A stretch of 64,000 bases of DNA from JAJRXR01 sp041987545 (lineage in GTDB: Bacteria; Planctomycetota; Phycisphaerae; Phycisphaerales; UBA1924): positions 351,544 through 415,543 of the forward strand of contig JBHIWH010000004.1 of the NCBI GenBank assembly GCA_041987545.1, given 5' to 3'. Shown here in pieces: positions 24,856 to 32,882 of this stretch. Under the pieces are notes generated by a model, which did not search any database, was not told where the DNA came from, and saw only the letters and a list, made by a program, of their open reading frames with translations. Every line of letters starts with the position of its first letter. Position 1 is the first letter of the stretch. Both the position numbers and the translations under genes were made by a program.

Positions 24856-25394
24856 GTGGCGCTCCCTTCGTCGTCACGGAAGTAGATGCTGAGCGTGAAA
24901 TCGACCTCGATCTCGGCGTCGTCCTTGGCCCGCCGGACCTTCATGTCCACGAGGCGGGTGATCCGGGGCAACCGCTCGAGCCGCAGCAGGAACGCGTAGT
25001 ACCCCTCGAACGTGCCCTTGGTCGTCACCTCCAGGGGCTGCTCGAAGTACTGCGCCGCCGCGATCGGCTTCTCGCTCTTGAACGTCGGCGCCTGCAGGCC
25101 CGACTGGATCGCGACCTCGGAGACCTGGCGGACGATCTGGTCGACCTCCTTGCCCGTGGGCAGGCGGGCCTCGATCTCCGCCACGCGGTCGGCGATCTCC
25201 TGGTTCGCCCGCGCCAGGTCGTCGTTGCGGCTCGTCTCCTCGCGGAGCAGCTCCAGCTTCTCCTCGGAGTGCTGGATCTCGAACTGCTTGTCCTCGATCT
25301 TCTGGTTCTGGGGCTTGAAGATGAGGAAGTAGCTCAGCAGCGGGAGCGCGAGCACCACGAGGAAGATCACCAGTTCTCGGAGTCCGAACTTCAT
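24852..25394 (-). CDS. pilO: Type IV pilus alignment-complex protein PilO
   Basis: 180 residues from ATG 25394. A short cytoplasmic start (MKFGLRE), one membrane helix (about 8-26, ELVIFLVVLALPLLSYFLIF), a periplasmic coiled coil (about 28-85, rich in Glu/Gln/Arg heptads) and a compact ferredoxin-like domain with PLEVTTKGTFEGYYAFLLRLERLPRI (split: PLEVTTKGTFEGYYAFL, LRLERLPRI). That sequence is the PilO hallmark 'v.G.y..l..Fl..le.lpRiv'. It pairs with PilN and links the cytoplasmic PilM ring to the outer-membrane part of the machine. Confidence 0.88.
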   Translation of the reverse strand: MKFGLRELVIFLVVLALPLLSYFLIFKPQNQKIEDKQFEIQHSEEKLELLREETSRNDDLARANQEIADRVAEIEARLPTGKEVDQIVRQVSEVAIQSGLQAPTFKSEKPIAAAQYFEQPLEVTTKGTFEGYYAFLLRLERLPRITRLVDMKVRRAKDDAEIEVDFTLSIYFRDDEGSAT

Positions 25395-25451
25395 TCGTTG
25401 TCCCCTTGCGTCCTCGGCCCGTGTTTCCTCGGCCCGTGTGTGATCGGTGTC

Positions 25452-26285
25452 CTACTCGGTGTCCGTCGGCGCCGTCGCGAAGTTGCTGGGCGATGGCGCC
25501 GCCAGGCCGTTGATATCCCCGAACGCGTGCTCGTTGAGCAGCGTCGTCTCCTCGACCTCGGAGACCTGGTGCACGTCGGCGTCCGAGCGCAGGTTCATCG
25601 TGATCTGGAACTTCCGGAGCTCGACGTCGTCGACCGTCGTCTCCGAGATGAACACCAGCTCGACGCCCGAGAGCAGCGGCGAGGCCTTCAGCCCCGCCAG
25701 GTAGTCGGCGACCTTGTTGTTCTCCGTCGCCAGCCCCGCGAGCACCACACGGTGCTTGAATCGCGGCGGGAGCACCTTCGGCTCCTCCGAGTCGTCCTTG
25801 CCCACCTGGACCCGCGAGGTCAGCGAGCTGGTCCGGGCCCGCGGGCGCATGCCCTGCGTGCTGGCGCCGGTCGACGGGCGCGACAGCTTGATCCGCTCGC
25901 CCTCGAGCGTGACGTCGGTGAACACCAGGCCCTCGGGCATCCCCCGCACCAACTCGGCCAGGAGCACCGAACGCGGGATCTGCTCGATCAGCGCCGTCAC
26001 CAACTCGGCGCTGTCGATCATGTCCTCGCGCTGGGCCTGCAGCTGGCGGAGCTGCTCGAGATTCTCGGCGGCGCTCCGCATCTGCTCCTCGACCTCCTGC
26101 TCGCGTGCGAGCACGCCCCGCAGTCGGTTGTTGTTCAGGAAGAACGCGCCGACGATGCCGACGAGGACGGCGCCGAACAGCAGCAGCGCGAGCACGTTCG
26201 CCCGCGACTGCGTCTTGCCCTTCACGTAGTCGGAGGGCAGGAACGTGCTCTGGCTGGGCTGGTTCGGGTTCCGAGGGGTGTTCAT
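25452..26285 (-). CDS. pilN: Type IV pilus alignment-complex protein PilN
   Basis: 277 residues from ATG 26285. The cytoplasmic N-terminus contains TFLPSDYVKGK, akin to the PilN 'iNLLP..y' peptide that binds PilM. One membrane helix (about 33-51) and a coiled coil (about 55-95) precede a periplasmic domain with the PilN/Fimbrial_assembly pattern LVRGMPEGLVFTDVTLEGE ... VVLAGLATENNKVADYLAGL. Length exceeds the classical PilN (~180-200) because of an insert (about 140-175) and a C-terminal tail. Order pilM, pilN, pilO supports the call. Confidence 0.82.
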   Translation of the reverse strand: MNTPRNPNQPSQSTFLPSDYVKGKTQSRANVLALLLFGAVLVGIVGAFFLNNNRLRGVLAREQEVEEQMRSAAENLEQLRQLQAQREDMIDSAELVTALIEQIPRSVLLAELVRGMPEGLVFTDVTLEGERIKLSRPSTGASTQGMRPRARTSSLTSRVQVGKDDSEEPKVLPPRFKHRVVLAGLATENNKVADYLAGLKASPLLSGVELVFISETTVDDVELRKFQITMNLRSDADVHQVSEVEETTLLNEHAFGDINGLAAPSPSNFATAPTDTE

Positions 26286-26310
26286 GGCGTTCCTTCGGGT
26301 CGGGTTGGCC

Positions 26311-27558
26311 TCACAGGTCGGTCGGGCTCAGGCACATGCCCATCGCGACGGCCCAGCCGGGCTGGGTCTCGGACATGTCCACGCCGAGGCACGGCTCGGA
26401 GCCCGTGCGCGCGACGCGGGTCAGCGGGTCGCCGGCCTGCGCGGGCAGGCGGAGCGCCCGGGCGATCTCGGCGCACAGCGGGCGGTGCCTCGACTCCCCG
26501 CCCAGGAAGACCAGCTTCTGGATCCGCTGGTCGGGCTGGGTCGAGCGCAGGTACCGCAGGCACATCGAGACCTCGTCCACGAGCATCTCGAGCGGTTCGG
26601 ACAGATCGATCTGGCGCGCCAGGCGGGAGACGGTCGCCGTCGCGGGCGACGCGGGCTCGGCGGCCTCCGCGGCTTCCGGCCCCGACGGCTGGCCCTCGGC
26701 GTCCGGGGTGTCGGGGTTGGGATCGGCGCCGTCCGCGATCGGGACCGGGGGCGTCGCGGGCGCGCCGGGCACGAGCGTCTCGAGCGCGAGCCGCTCGTCG
26801 GTCGCCTGCGCGAACGAGCACTTGAGCTGGCGGACGACGGTCTCGTCGAGGTTGATCCCGCCGAACTGGACGGCCCGTGCGAAGAGCATCTTGCCGCCGC
26901 GCGCGGCCAGGATCTTGGTCGCCCCGCGCCCGAGGTCGATGTACAGCGTCGGCTGGTCGTCGTCGCTCGCCTCGCCGAGGGTGTGCCCGAAGGCGGCCAG
27001 CAGGGCGGTGAACTCGTTGTGGATGCCGACGGGCTCGAGCTTGGCGGCCTTGATCGCGTGCATGAGCCGCGCCACCACCGGGCGGCCGGCGGCGAAGCAG
27101 ATGACCTCGCGCTTGGCGCCGCGGGCGCTCTGCTCGACCTCGACGTGGCGGGTCAGCAGCTCGTCCGACTCGCACCCCACCTGCGTGTGCAGCGCCGCGT
27201 CCACCTGCTCGGCCAGCGTGAAGCCGTCGGCGGGCTGGAACTGCAGGTGCTTGCAGAACAGCGTCGAGGTCGGGATCGAGCAGACCGCGCGCGTCGTCTT
27301 GAACGATCCCTTCTTGGCCAGCTTGGGCAGCTGCTCCATCTGCCAGCGCAGCCGCTTGGCGGGGTCGAAGAGCTTGTCCTCGGGCGTGGGCAGCTCGGCC
27401 GCCGCGACGAGCGAGGGCGGGTCCCCGCCCCCCAGCTGCAGCATCTTGAGGGATCCCACGCCGAAGTCGATCGCGATCGGCGGCGCGCCGGGGCGGAGCG
27501 ACCCGATCGAGCGGAGGGCGCCGAAAGAGGGCTTGCGGCCTTGCTTGGATGGCGCCAT
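26311..27558 (-). CDS. pilM: Type IV pilus inner-membrane complex ATPase-fold protein PilM
   Basis: 415 residues from ATG 27558 (MAPSKQGRK); an upstream in-frame ATG at 27642 would add 28 Arg/Gly-rich residues and is not favoured. Actin-like fold motifs are present: IAIDFGVGSLKMLQL (phosphate-1 loop), TLYIDLGRGATKI (phosphate-2) and KLVFLGGESRHRPLCAEI (adenosine region). VCSIPTSTLFCKHLQF also matches PilM. Between about 270 and 335 lies a Pro/Ala/Asp-rich insert, probably a flexible loop. PilM is cytoplasmic and binds the PilN N-terminal peptide. First gene of the five-gene operon ending with the assembly ATPase; no pilin, PilC, PilQ or prepilin peptidase is nearby. Confidence 0.92.
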   Translation of the reverse strand: MAPSKQGRKPSFGALRSIGSLRPGAPPIAIDFGVGSLKMLQLGGGDPPSLVAAAELPTPEDKLFDPAKRLRWQMEQLPKLAKKGSFKTTRAVCSIPTSTLFCKHLQFQPADGFTLAEQVDAALHTQVGCESDELLTRHVEVEQSARGAKREVICFAAGRPVVARLMHAIKAAKLEPVGIHNEFTALLAAFGHTLGEASDDDQPTLYIDLGRGATKILAARGGKMLFARAVQFGGINLDETVVRQLKCSFAQATDERLALETLVPGAPATPPVPIADGADPNPDTPDAEGQPSGPEAAEAAEPASPATATVSRLARQIDLSEPLEMLVDEVSMCLRYLRSTQPDQRIQKLVFLGGESRHRPLCAEIARALRLPAQAGDPLTRVARTGSEPCLGVDMSETQPGWAVAMGMCLSPTDL

Positions 27559-27751
27559 GTCGCGTGGTCTCCTGGTCCGGCCCGCGCCCCCACCGGGCGC
27601 GGACACCCCGCGCGGTCGCCGCCGGGGCATCCGCGTATGCATCGGTCCCTCGGGGACGCCGATTGAGGTGGGTCGGGAGCGGGCCGGGGATGGACGAGTT
27701 CGCCCGGTCCCCCCAGCCGGCGCCTTCTGCGCGACGCTCGCACCCGGGCCG

Positions 27752-28483
27752 CTACCGGGCGAGCAGGCGTCCGAGAACGCGCGATAGCGCCCCGAGCGCC
27801 GGCGCCAGCTCCCAGGTCTGGCGGTCCCGGTCGCCGGTCGTGTTGCTCACGGCCCGGACCTCGGCGAACGCCAGGCCCGGGGCGACGCGGGCCGCGGCCA
27901 GCCCGACCGCCGCCCCCTCCATCGCCTCGGCGATCGCGCCGGTCCGCTCGCGGACCTCGGACGCCAGCGCGTCCGTGCCCGAGCACGTCGAGACCGTCGC
28001 GACGACGCCCTCGGCGTCGACCAGCGGGAGGAGCGCGTCCCGCCAGGCCGGCGCCGGAGACAACGCGTCTGTGTCCGCCCCGCTCAGCGGGAACCCCATC
28101 GCGCGGCAGTCGCGGAACCCGTCGGGCGCCGCCAGGCCCTCGTCGGCGAAGACGCTCGACGAGGCGAGGACGACCGAGCCCAGACCGGGCCCGCCCGGCA
28201 GCGAGCCGCAGACCCCGACGCTGAGCACGCCCGAGTGGCGCCCGGGGTCGAGGAGCCTGGCGACCGCCCCGGCGGCGTTCGCCTTGCCCACCCCCGTGAC
28301 GAGCACGTCCGCCCGACCGGCCTCGATCAGCCGCCACAACGCGGGCGGCTCGCCCGATCGGCCCAGCGCCCGGAGGACGGCGTCGGCCTCGACCGGGGAC
28401 GCCACGGCGAGCAGCGGGCGCCCGCCCGGCAAACCGGGAATATCCGGGCTCTGGGCGGGATGGTCTCCCCGGTGGGTCGTCAC
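27752..28483 (-). CDS. mqnB: Futalosine hydrolase
   Basis: 243 residues from a GTG at 28483, the first plausible start after non-coding sequence; a slightly shorter form is possible. A nucleoside-phosphorylase-fold enzyme: LLAVASPVEADAVLRALG at the N-terminus, VLVTGVGKANAAGAVARLL, VLSVGVCGSLPG, and the active-site block AEAMEGAAVGLAAARV with catalytic Asp/Glu and AEVRAVSNTTGDRDRQTW, which is characteristic of MqnB rather than MTA/SAH nucleosidase. It cleaves futalosine in the alternative menaquinone pathway. No other mqn gene is in the window. Upstream lies the divergent membrane-fusion protein gene. Confidence 0.88.
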   Translation of the reverse strand: MTTHRGDHPAQSPDIPGLPGGRPLLAVASPVEADAVLRALGRSGEPPALWRLIEAGRADVLVTGVGKANAAGAVARLLDPGRHSGVLSVGVCGSLPGGPGLGSVVLASSSVFADEGLAAPDGFRDCRAMGFPLSGADTDALSPAPAWRDALLPLVDAEGVVATVSTCSGTDALASEVRERTGAIAEAMEGAAVGLAAARVAPGLAFAEVRAVSNTTGDRDRQTWELAPALGALSRVLGRLLAR

Positions 28484-28661
28484 GCCGGATCGTACGACCG
28501 GCCAGGCCCCGATCCCGACGCGGAGCGATCCCGGAGGAGTCAGAACCCGGGCCGGGGGGCGCCGGTAACAATGGACGCGGGCCGTTCGGCCGCGTCCGCT
28601 CGCGAGTCTCACGCGAACCGACTTGAAGAGCCGAGGGGTGACAGACCCCGGGGAGCACGCC

Positions 28662-30518
28662 ATGGCCCGTCCGAGCACGAGAACACGCCCGACCCGCCGA
28701 TCCGCCGGGATGTCGCTCGTCAAGGCGTTGGGCGGCGTGGTGGTCCTCGCCGTCGTCGCGGGCGGCGGCTGGCTGGTCATGTCCCAGGGCCAGGGCGAGA
28801 GCGAGGGCGCCCGCGCGACGGACATCGCGATCGCCCAGGAACGCGAGTTCGACATCACGACCCTCGCCGGGGGCGAGCTCGAGGCCCGCAACCAGATCGA
28901 GATCCGCTCGCAGCTCGAGCGGCAGTCCACGATCGTCGAGCTGATCTCGGAGGGCACGCGCGTCCGCAAGGGCGAGCTGCTGGTCCGGATGAACTCCGAC
29001 GAGATCGAGAACGAGATCGCGGAGGAGGAGCTGCGGGTCGAGGAGGCCTCGCTCGCGCTGGAGGCCGCGGAGACCGACGTCGAGATCCAGAAGTCGGACA
29101 ACGAGTCGGCCTTGCGGCGCGCGGAGCTGGACCTGGAGCTCAAGACGCTGGCGCTCGAGCAGTGGCGCCGGGGCGAGGACAAGCAGACCCGCCAGGCGAA
29201 CGAGCTGGCGATCGAGCGGGCCCAGCGCGAGCTCGAGCGGCTGACCGACAAGTGGGAGCAGACGCAGGCGCTGTACAAGAAGGAGTTCGTCTCGAAGAAC
29301 GAGTACGACCAGGACCGCCTGGCGTTCATCGAGGCCGAGGCGGAGCTGGCCAAGGCGCAGCTCGCCGACGTGATCTACCGCGAGTACCAGTTCCCCCGCG
29401 ACGAGAAGCAGAAGAAGTCCGACGTGGAGGAGGCCGAGGCGGAGATCGAGCGAGTCGAGCAGCAGAACCAGATCAACCTGAAGGCCAAGGAGTCCACACG
29501 GGCCAACCGTCAGCGCCAGCTCGCGATGCGGCAGGAGAACCTGGACGAGGAGCGGGACCAGCTGGCCAAGTGCACGATCCACGCCCCCCAGGACGGGCTG
29601 GTCGTCTACGGCTCGACCGCCCAGCGCGACAACTGGCGCTGGCAGAACGAGGGGCCCATGTCCATCGGGCGGCAGGTCAGGAACAACGACCTGCTGATCG
29701 TCCTGCCCGACACGAGCGAGATGATCGCCTCGGTCAAGGTGCACGAGTCCTTGGCCGGTCGGATCCGCCCCGGGCAGCGGGCGATCGTGAGCATCGAGGC
29801 GCTGGACGCCGAGGCCTCGGGCGTGGTCGAATCGATCGGCGTGCTCGCCGAGTCGGGCGGGTGGCGCGACCCGAACCGCCGCGAGTACACCGTCAAGATC
29901 GCCCTGGACCCCAACGAGCAGACCTCGCTCAAGCCCTCGATGCGGTGCGAGGCGAGGCTGGTTCTCGGCGAGGTCGCCACGACGCTCACCGTGCCCGTGC
30001 AGGCCATCTTCAACGACGGCGCCGTCGCGTTTGTGTACACGCCGCGGGGCGCCAAGTTCGAGCGCACGCCGGTGATCGTCGGGAGGCGGTCCGACGTCTA
30101 CGCCGAGATCACCCAGGGCATCGAGGCGGGCGACCGCGTGCTGGTCCGCCGCCCGGGGCCGGGCGAGGTGATCGCCGAGGAGTGGGACTCCGCTCTGCTT
30201 GAGTCGCTCGGGTACACGATCGGCGAGGACGGCGAGGCCCGCGCGCCCGCGGGCCCGATGCCGGGCATGCGCCGCGGACCGGGCGGGGGGCCGCCCCAGG
30301 GCGGCATGCCGGGCGCGAGCAAGACCGAAGGCGCCTCGGGCGACAGCGAGGCCGAGACCGCCGGCGCCGACGAGGACGCCGCCGAGGGCGGGCCCGAGGT
30401 CGCGGACGCCGCCGACGACGGAGCCGGCGAGCAGGCCGTCGACGAGACCGCGGCCGACGCGGACGCGGGGCAGGCGACGACCGAGGCCTCGACCGAGGCC
30501 GCGGGCGCCGGCGGCTGA
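28662..30518 (+). CDS. HlyD/RND-type periplasmic membrane-fusion protein with acidic C-terminal tail
   Basis: 618 residues from ATG 28662 (GGGGAG upstream). One N-terminal membrane helix (about 20-40, LVKALGGVVVLAVVAGGGWLV), a first biotinyl-lipoyl half (LEARNQIEIRSQ, GTRVRKGELLVRM), and a very long alpha-hairpin coiled coil (about 115-310). The second lipoyl half is TIHAPQDGLVVYG, followed by beta-barrel and membrane-proximal domains (AIVSIEALDAEASGVVE, VPVQAIFNDG). After about residue 535 the chain becomes Gly/Pro then Ala/Glu/Asp-rich low-complexity sequence. It would bridge an inner-membrane ABC or RND pump to the outer membrane, but no pump gene is adjacent. It converges with the HD-GYP gene with a one-base gap. 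Confidence 0.9.
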   Translation: MARPSTRTRPTRRSAGMSLVKALGGVVVLAVVAGGGWLVMSQGQGESEGARATDIAIAQEREFDITTLAGGELEARNQIEIRSQLERQSTIVELISEGTRVRKGELLVRMNSDEIENEIAEEELRVEEASLALEAAETDVEIQKSDNESALRRAELDLELKTLALEQWRRGEDKQTRQANELAIERAQRELERLTDKWEQTQALYKKEFVSKNEYDQDRLAFIEAEAELAKAQLADVIYREYQFPRDEKQKKSDVEEAEAEIERVEQQNQINLKAKESTRANRQRQLAMRQENLDEERDQLAKCTIHAPQDGLVVYGSTAQRDNWRWQNEGPMSIGRQVRNNDLLIVLPDTSEMIASVKVHESLAGRIRPGQRAIVSIEALDAEASGVVESIGVLAESGGWRDPNRREYTVKIALDPNEQTSLKPSMRCEARLVLGEVATTLTVPVQAIFNDGAVAFVYTPRGAKFERTPVIVGRRSDVYAEITQGIEAGDRVLVRRPGPGEVIAEEWDSALLESLGYTIGEDGEARAPAGPMPGMRRGPGGGPPQGGMPGASKTEGASGDSEAETAGADEDAAEGGPEVADAADDGAGEQAVDETAADADAGQATTEASTEAAGAGG

Positions 30519-30519
30519 C

Positions 30520-31809
30520 TCAGCCGGCCTTCCGCTCCGGCTTCTGATCCGCCTCGAGGTCCTCGGCCGCGTTGTACATCCGCCGCGCGATCGCGTTCAG
30601 GTCAAAGTCGTCGGGCGTCTCGGGCGCGAAGTTGTCGCCGCTGACATCCTCGCCGTCGGCCTCGATGATGTACTCGTCGGGCGTCTCGCGGAGGTCCACG
30701 ACGCTGCCGAGCGTCGCCTCGATCCGCTCGCCGTCCTCGTTGATCTCGTGCACGACCGGGCGGCACGGGTCGAGGGGGGTCCACGACGTGACGACCGCCC
30801 GGACGCCCGAGTTGAGCTTCACGATGGTCCCGGGCGGGTAGGCCGGCACGACCGAGAGCAGCCCGCGGAGCACGACCGGGTCGATCCAGCTCCGCATCGG
30901 CTCGGAGAGCATGAGCCTGAGGGCGCGGACGGTGGGGATGCTGGGGCGCGCGAACTCCTCGGCGCCCGGGGCGCACGCCGGGTGCTTGGTCCGGTTGAAC
31001 AGCTCCGCCGCCGCCACGATCCGGGCGAAGACGTGGATGTCCGAGCCGGCCAGGGGGACGTGCTCGCCCCCGAACGTGACGCGGGGCGGGAACCCCGAGC
31101 CGTCGAACCGCTGGTGGTGGTGCAGGACGGCGGCGGCGGCGGAGGGCTCGAGCTCGCCCCGCACCAGGTTGTACCCGATGCTCACGTGCTCGCGCCAGGC
31201 GGGGTCGTTCTCGTCGCCCGTCGTGTTCCAGCGGCGGAGCGTGCCCTCGTCGAGGCGGAGCATGCCCACGTCGTGCAGCACGCCCGCGACGCCGAGGCTC
31301 GCGACGCTCCTGGCGTGGGTCGCCACGAGGCGCGAGCGCTCCTTCATCAGGTAGAACCCGAGCTTGAGGCCGGTCAGCACGGAGATGAACCCGACGTTGG
31401 CCGCGTGCCGGAGCATGGGCTGGCCCGACTCGACGATTTCCGAGAGGAACAGCCCGGTGTGCGGCTGCTCGGAGAGCAGCGCGATCATGTCGTTCATGGT
31501 CGAGCGGAACTCGACGAAGTCCAGGTCCGCGTCCACGTGCGCGCTGAGCGTGTCGAACGCGTCGGCGATCTGCCTCGAGAGCCTGGCCCGCTCGGCGTAG
31601 ACCGCCGGGTTCACGTACTCGGAGATCTCCTCGAGCATCGGGTACCGGATCCACAGCTCGGGCAGGTTCAGCTCGCGCAGCCGCGCGATGGTCCTGGGCT
31701 CGAGCCGCACGCCGGGCTTGAGCAGCAGCGTGTCGTGGCGGCGGGGGTGGAAGACCGGCATCGCCAGCTCCATCCCCGGACGGGCGTGGTTGGTTCGCAC
31801 TCGCAGCAT
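30520..31809 (-). CDS. HD-GYP-like phosphohydrolase domain protein (degenerate motifs)
   Basis: 429 residues from ATG 31809, behind a GGAGG; ATG 31836 is an alternative. An N-terminal segment (1-60, PGMELAMPVFHPR ... LRELNLPELWIRYP) is the usual lead-in of planctomycete HD-GYP proteins. The core (about 130-340) retains His135, HD at 179-180, His208 and HHHQRFDGSGFP (230-241). Compared with the canonical form, HDIGK reads HDVGM, GYP reads GFP and the last metal-ligand Asp reads Glu in AAAELFNRTKH. The C-terminal ~90 residues form a beta-rich domain (PGTIVKLNSGVRAVV). It may still hydrolyse c-di-GMP or may only bind it. It is 71 bases downstream of the antiporter gene. Confidence 0.82.
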   Translation of the reverse strand: MLRVRTNHARPGMELAMPVFHPRRHDTLLLKPGVRLEPRTIARLRELNLPELWIRYPMLEEISEYVNPAVYAERARLSRQIADAFDTLSAHVDADLDFVEFRSTMNDMIALLSEQPHTGLFLSEIVESGQPMLRHAANVGFISVLTGLKLGFYLMKERSRLVATHARSVASLGVAGVLHDVGMLRLDEGTLRRWNTTGDENDPAWREHVSIGYNLVRGELEPSAAAAVLHHHQRFDGSGFPPRVTFGGEHVPLAGSDIHVFARIVAAAELFNRTKHPACAPGAEEFARPSIPTVRALRLMLSEPMRSWIDPVVLRGLLSVVPAYPPGTIVKLNSGVRAVVTSWTPLDPCRPVVHEINEDGERIEATLGSVVDLRETPDEYIIEADGEDVSGDNFAPETPDDFDLNAIARRMYNAAEDLEADQKPERKAG

Positions 31810-31880
31810 GGGTGGTCGCGCCTCCGGGACCACCATCGACCGCCCGCCCCCGCCCCTTGCGTCCGGGGCGGGAAACCCCC

Positions 31881-32870
31881 CTAGGCGGGGGCCTTCTCGA
31901 GCACGTAGACGAGGATCACGTAGGCCAGGTAAGCCGCCAGGAGCGCCCCGCCCCCGATCCGCCCGAGTCGGCGCCGGGGTCCGAGAAGCAGCGCGCCCCC
32001 GAACGAGAACCCGAGCATGACGCCGACGTGGGTCCAGATGTCGTTGGGCGCGAACAGCGGCCTCACGAGCGACGCGCCGCCGAGCACCGCGAGGAGGTTG
32101 AACACGTTCGACCCGAGCACGTTGCCGAGGACGATCTCCGGCTCGCGCCGCCTGGCCGCCGCCAGGCACGCGGCCAACTCGGGCAGCGACGTCCCCAGCG
32201 CGACCATCGTCAGGCTCACGACCTCCGGCGCCACGCCCAGCGACAGCGCCAGCGACGACGCGCCCATGACGACCAGGCGACCGCCCAGCGAGAGCCCCAC
32301 GAGCCCGAGGACGATGAGCAGGACGTTCAGCCAGGCGTTGCCGGGCTTCTCCTCCTGCTCCAGGTCCAGCCCGTGCTCGTGCTCTCGCTCCAGCTCGTGG
32401 CGGATCGCCTCGGGGTCCGACCGCCCCCAGCGGTAGCTCATCGCGACGTAGGCCACGATGCCGGCGGCCAGGAACGCGCCCTCGAGCCGCGAGACCCGGT
32501 AGTCCAGGAACACGAGCGACGCGAGCGCACTGATCCCGAGCATCAGCGGGAGGTCACGGCGCAGCACGGATCGCTCGACCGGGATCGGGCGGACGAGGGC
32601 GGTGAACCCGAGGATCAGCCCGACGTTGGCGATGTTGGACCCGATGACGTTGGTGACCGCCGCCTCGGTCTGCTGGTTGAGGGCGAAGGCGATGGACGCG
32701 AACAGCTCGGGCGTCGAGGTCCCGAAGGCGACGATGGTCACGCCGATGACGAACGGGCGGAGCCCGAGGAGCCTGGCGATGTGGGCGGCGCCCCTGACGA
32801 GCGACTCGGAGCCCGTGACGAGCAGCACGACGCCCGCGGCCAGGGCGAGGATGGCGAGGAGCACGCTCAC
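31881..32870 (-). CDS. Na+/Ca2+-exchanger-type antiporter (CaCA family)
   Basis: 329 residues from a GTG at 32870. About ten membrane helices in two inverted halves, each with the alpha-repeat signature: GVTIVAFGTSTPELFASI and SLTMVALGTSLPELAACL, followed by NVIGSNIANVGLILG and NVLGSNVFNLLAVLG. These carry the Glu/Ser/Thr cation-binding residues of the YrbG/NCX group. The central loop (about 150-175, RHELEREHEHGLDLEQEE) is short and acidic. It exchanges Na+ or H+ for Ca2+ across the inner membrane; ion preference is not determinable. It begins 12 bases after the lipoprotein gene and is probably part of a LOG-lipoprotein-antiporter transcript. Confidence 0.92.
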   Translation of the reverse strand: MSVLLAILALAAGVVLLVTGSESLVRGAAHIARLLGLRPFVIGVTIVAFGTSTPELFASIAFALNQQTEAAVTNVIGSNIANVGLILGFTALVRPIPVERSVLRRDLPLMLGISALASLVFLDYRVSRLEGAFLAAGIVAYVAMSYRWGRSDPEAIRHELEREHEHGLDLEQEEKPGNAWLNVLLIVLGLVGLSLGGRLVVMGASSLALSLGVAPEVVSLTMVALGTSLPELAACLAAARRREPEIVLGNVLGSNVFNLLAVLGGASLVRPLFAPNDIWTHVGVMLGFSFGGALLLGPRRRLGRIGGGALLAAYLAYVILVYVLEKAPA

Positions 32871-32882
32871 GCGGGCGAGAGG

